From NCBI GenBank assembly GCA_002293665.1, contig DBDQ01000114.1, forward strand, positions 11,276 to 17,876: a stretch of 6,601 nt of DNA, given 5' to 3'. A model generated the notes under the pieces. It was given only the letters and a program-made list of their open reading frames with translations, did no database searches and had not been told where the DNA came from. The position numbers and the translations under genes are program-made. Below are positions 6,074 to 6,601 of this stretch, piece by piece (position 1 is the stretch's first letter; the number at the start of each line of letters is the position of its first letter). Source of the DNA: Alistipes sp. UBA928. GTDB lineage: Bacteria; Bacteroidota; Bacteroidia; Bacteroidales; Rikenellaceae.

Positions 6074-6601
6074 ATGCGAAGTTTTGCAAGCGACAACAAC
6101 GCCGGAGTCCACCCGCGGGTTATGGTCGCCGTGGTCGAAGCCAACCACGACCACGCCGTGGGATACGGCGACGACGACTGGACGAGAGCCGCCACGGCGG
6201 CACTGAAAGGGGTTTTCGGCCCCGAAGCCGAACCGTTCCTGGTTTTCAACGGCACGGGGGCCAACACGATCGCGCTTCAGGCCACCACGCGATCGTGGGG
6301 TTCGATTGTGTGCGCCTCCACGGCCCATATATACGTTGACGAGTGCGGCGCCCCGGCCCGCATGACGGGCTGCCAACTGCTGCCGATCGACACCCCCGAT
6401 GGACGCCTCACCCCCGCCATGATCGCTCCGCATCTCCATGTGTTAGGCGTAGAACACCATCCGCAGCCCGCCGTGGCCTACATTTCGCAGACGACCGAAC
6501 TCGGGACGGTCTACACCGTGGAGCAGGTGCGCGAACTGGCCGACTTTCTGCACGCCCACGGCATCTATCTCCACATGGACGGCGCGCGGCTCGCCAACGC
6601 C
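6074..6601 (+). CDS. ltaE: low-specificity threonine aldolase, N-terminal part (3' end outside window)
   Basis: The first 176 codons of a PLP-dependent fold-type I enzyme (beta-eliminating lyase / threonine aldolase family) that cleaves L-threonine or L-allo-threonine to glycine and acetaldehyde in the cytoplasm. Visible family features are the opening SFASDNNAGVHP (3-14), the cofactor-phosphate loop FNGTGAN (58-64), STAHIYVDECGAP (82-94) with His85 predicted to stack on the PLP ring, the TGC..LP strand (98-104), and the LHMDGARLANA stretch (166-176). In that last stretch Asp169 should pair with the PLP ring nitrogen and Arg172 with the substrate carboxylate. The Schiff-base lysine lies beyond the window, so completeness cannot be judged. 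ATG 6074 is four bases after the upstream stop and gives the expected family N-terminus, suggesting shared transcription. No Shine-Dalgarno is present. Other beta-eliminating lyases are less likely given these motifs. Confidence 0.9.
   Translation, partial: MRSFASDNNAGVHPRVMVAVVEANHDHAVGYGDDDWTRAATAALKGVFGPEAEPFLVFNGTGANTIALQATTRSWGSIVCASTAHIYVDECGAPARMTGCQLLPIDTPDGRLTPAMIAPHLHVLGVEHHPQPAVAYISQTTELGTVYTVEQVRELADFLHAHGIYLHMDGARLANA

Noticed and set aside
4933..6267. 444-codon minus-strand open frame spanning the fusion lipoprotein and the aldolase start
   Set aside because: It crosses two well-supported plus-strand genes and shows no domain, signal peptide or family motif. It is a composition artefact.

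Overview
The window looks like chromosomal DNA of a GC-rich member of the Bacteroidota, most likely Bacteroidales (Alistipes/Rikenellaceae-like by composition). The evidence is a Bacteroidota-type promoter box (TATCTTTG, matching TAnnTTTG) before the P-type ATPase, no Shine-Dalgarno sequences before any start, lipoproteins with relaxed lipoboxes, and protein families typical of gut Bacteroidales. The taxonomic call is an inference; no rRNA or marker gene is present.

Layout. Positions 1-226 hold the C-terminal end of an acetyl-CoA hydrolase / CoA-transferase family enzyme. Nine bases later comes a very short MscS-type mechanosensitive channel (236-745). Convergent to it, on the minus strand, is a small lipoprotein with one FIVAR-like helical repeat (757-1056). 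A 134-bp divergent intergenic region (1057-1190) carries the promoter for a rightward gene run: a SERCA/PMCA-like Ca2+ P-type ATPase (1191-3878); a radical SAM protein of the COG0731 type, overlapping it by four bases (3875-4642); a two-domain lipoprotein joining a DUF1080 (3-keto-disaccharide hydrolase-like) domain to a metal-dependent-hydrolase-like domain (4672-6069); and the first 176 codons of a low-specificity threonine aldolase (6074 to the window edge). There is no gene-free stretch longer than 134 bp.

How the genes fit together. The four rightward genes are spaced -4, +29 and +4 bp, so they may be co-transcribed, but their predicted jobs (Ca2+ efflux, radical chemistry, carbohydrate-related hydrolysis, amino-acid cleavage) do not form an obvious pathway. 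I see no mobile element, CRISPR array, tRNA, rRNA or clear rho-independent terminator. The least ordinary items are the DUF1080-hydrolase fusion lipoprotein and the uncharacterised radical SAM gene coupled to the ATPase. I do not see a convincing new multi-gene system.
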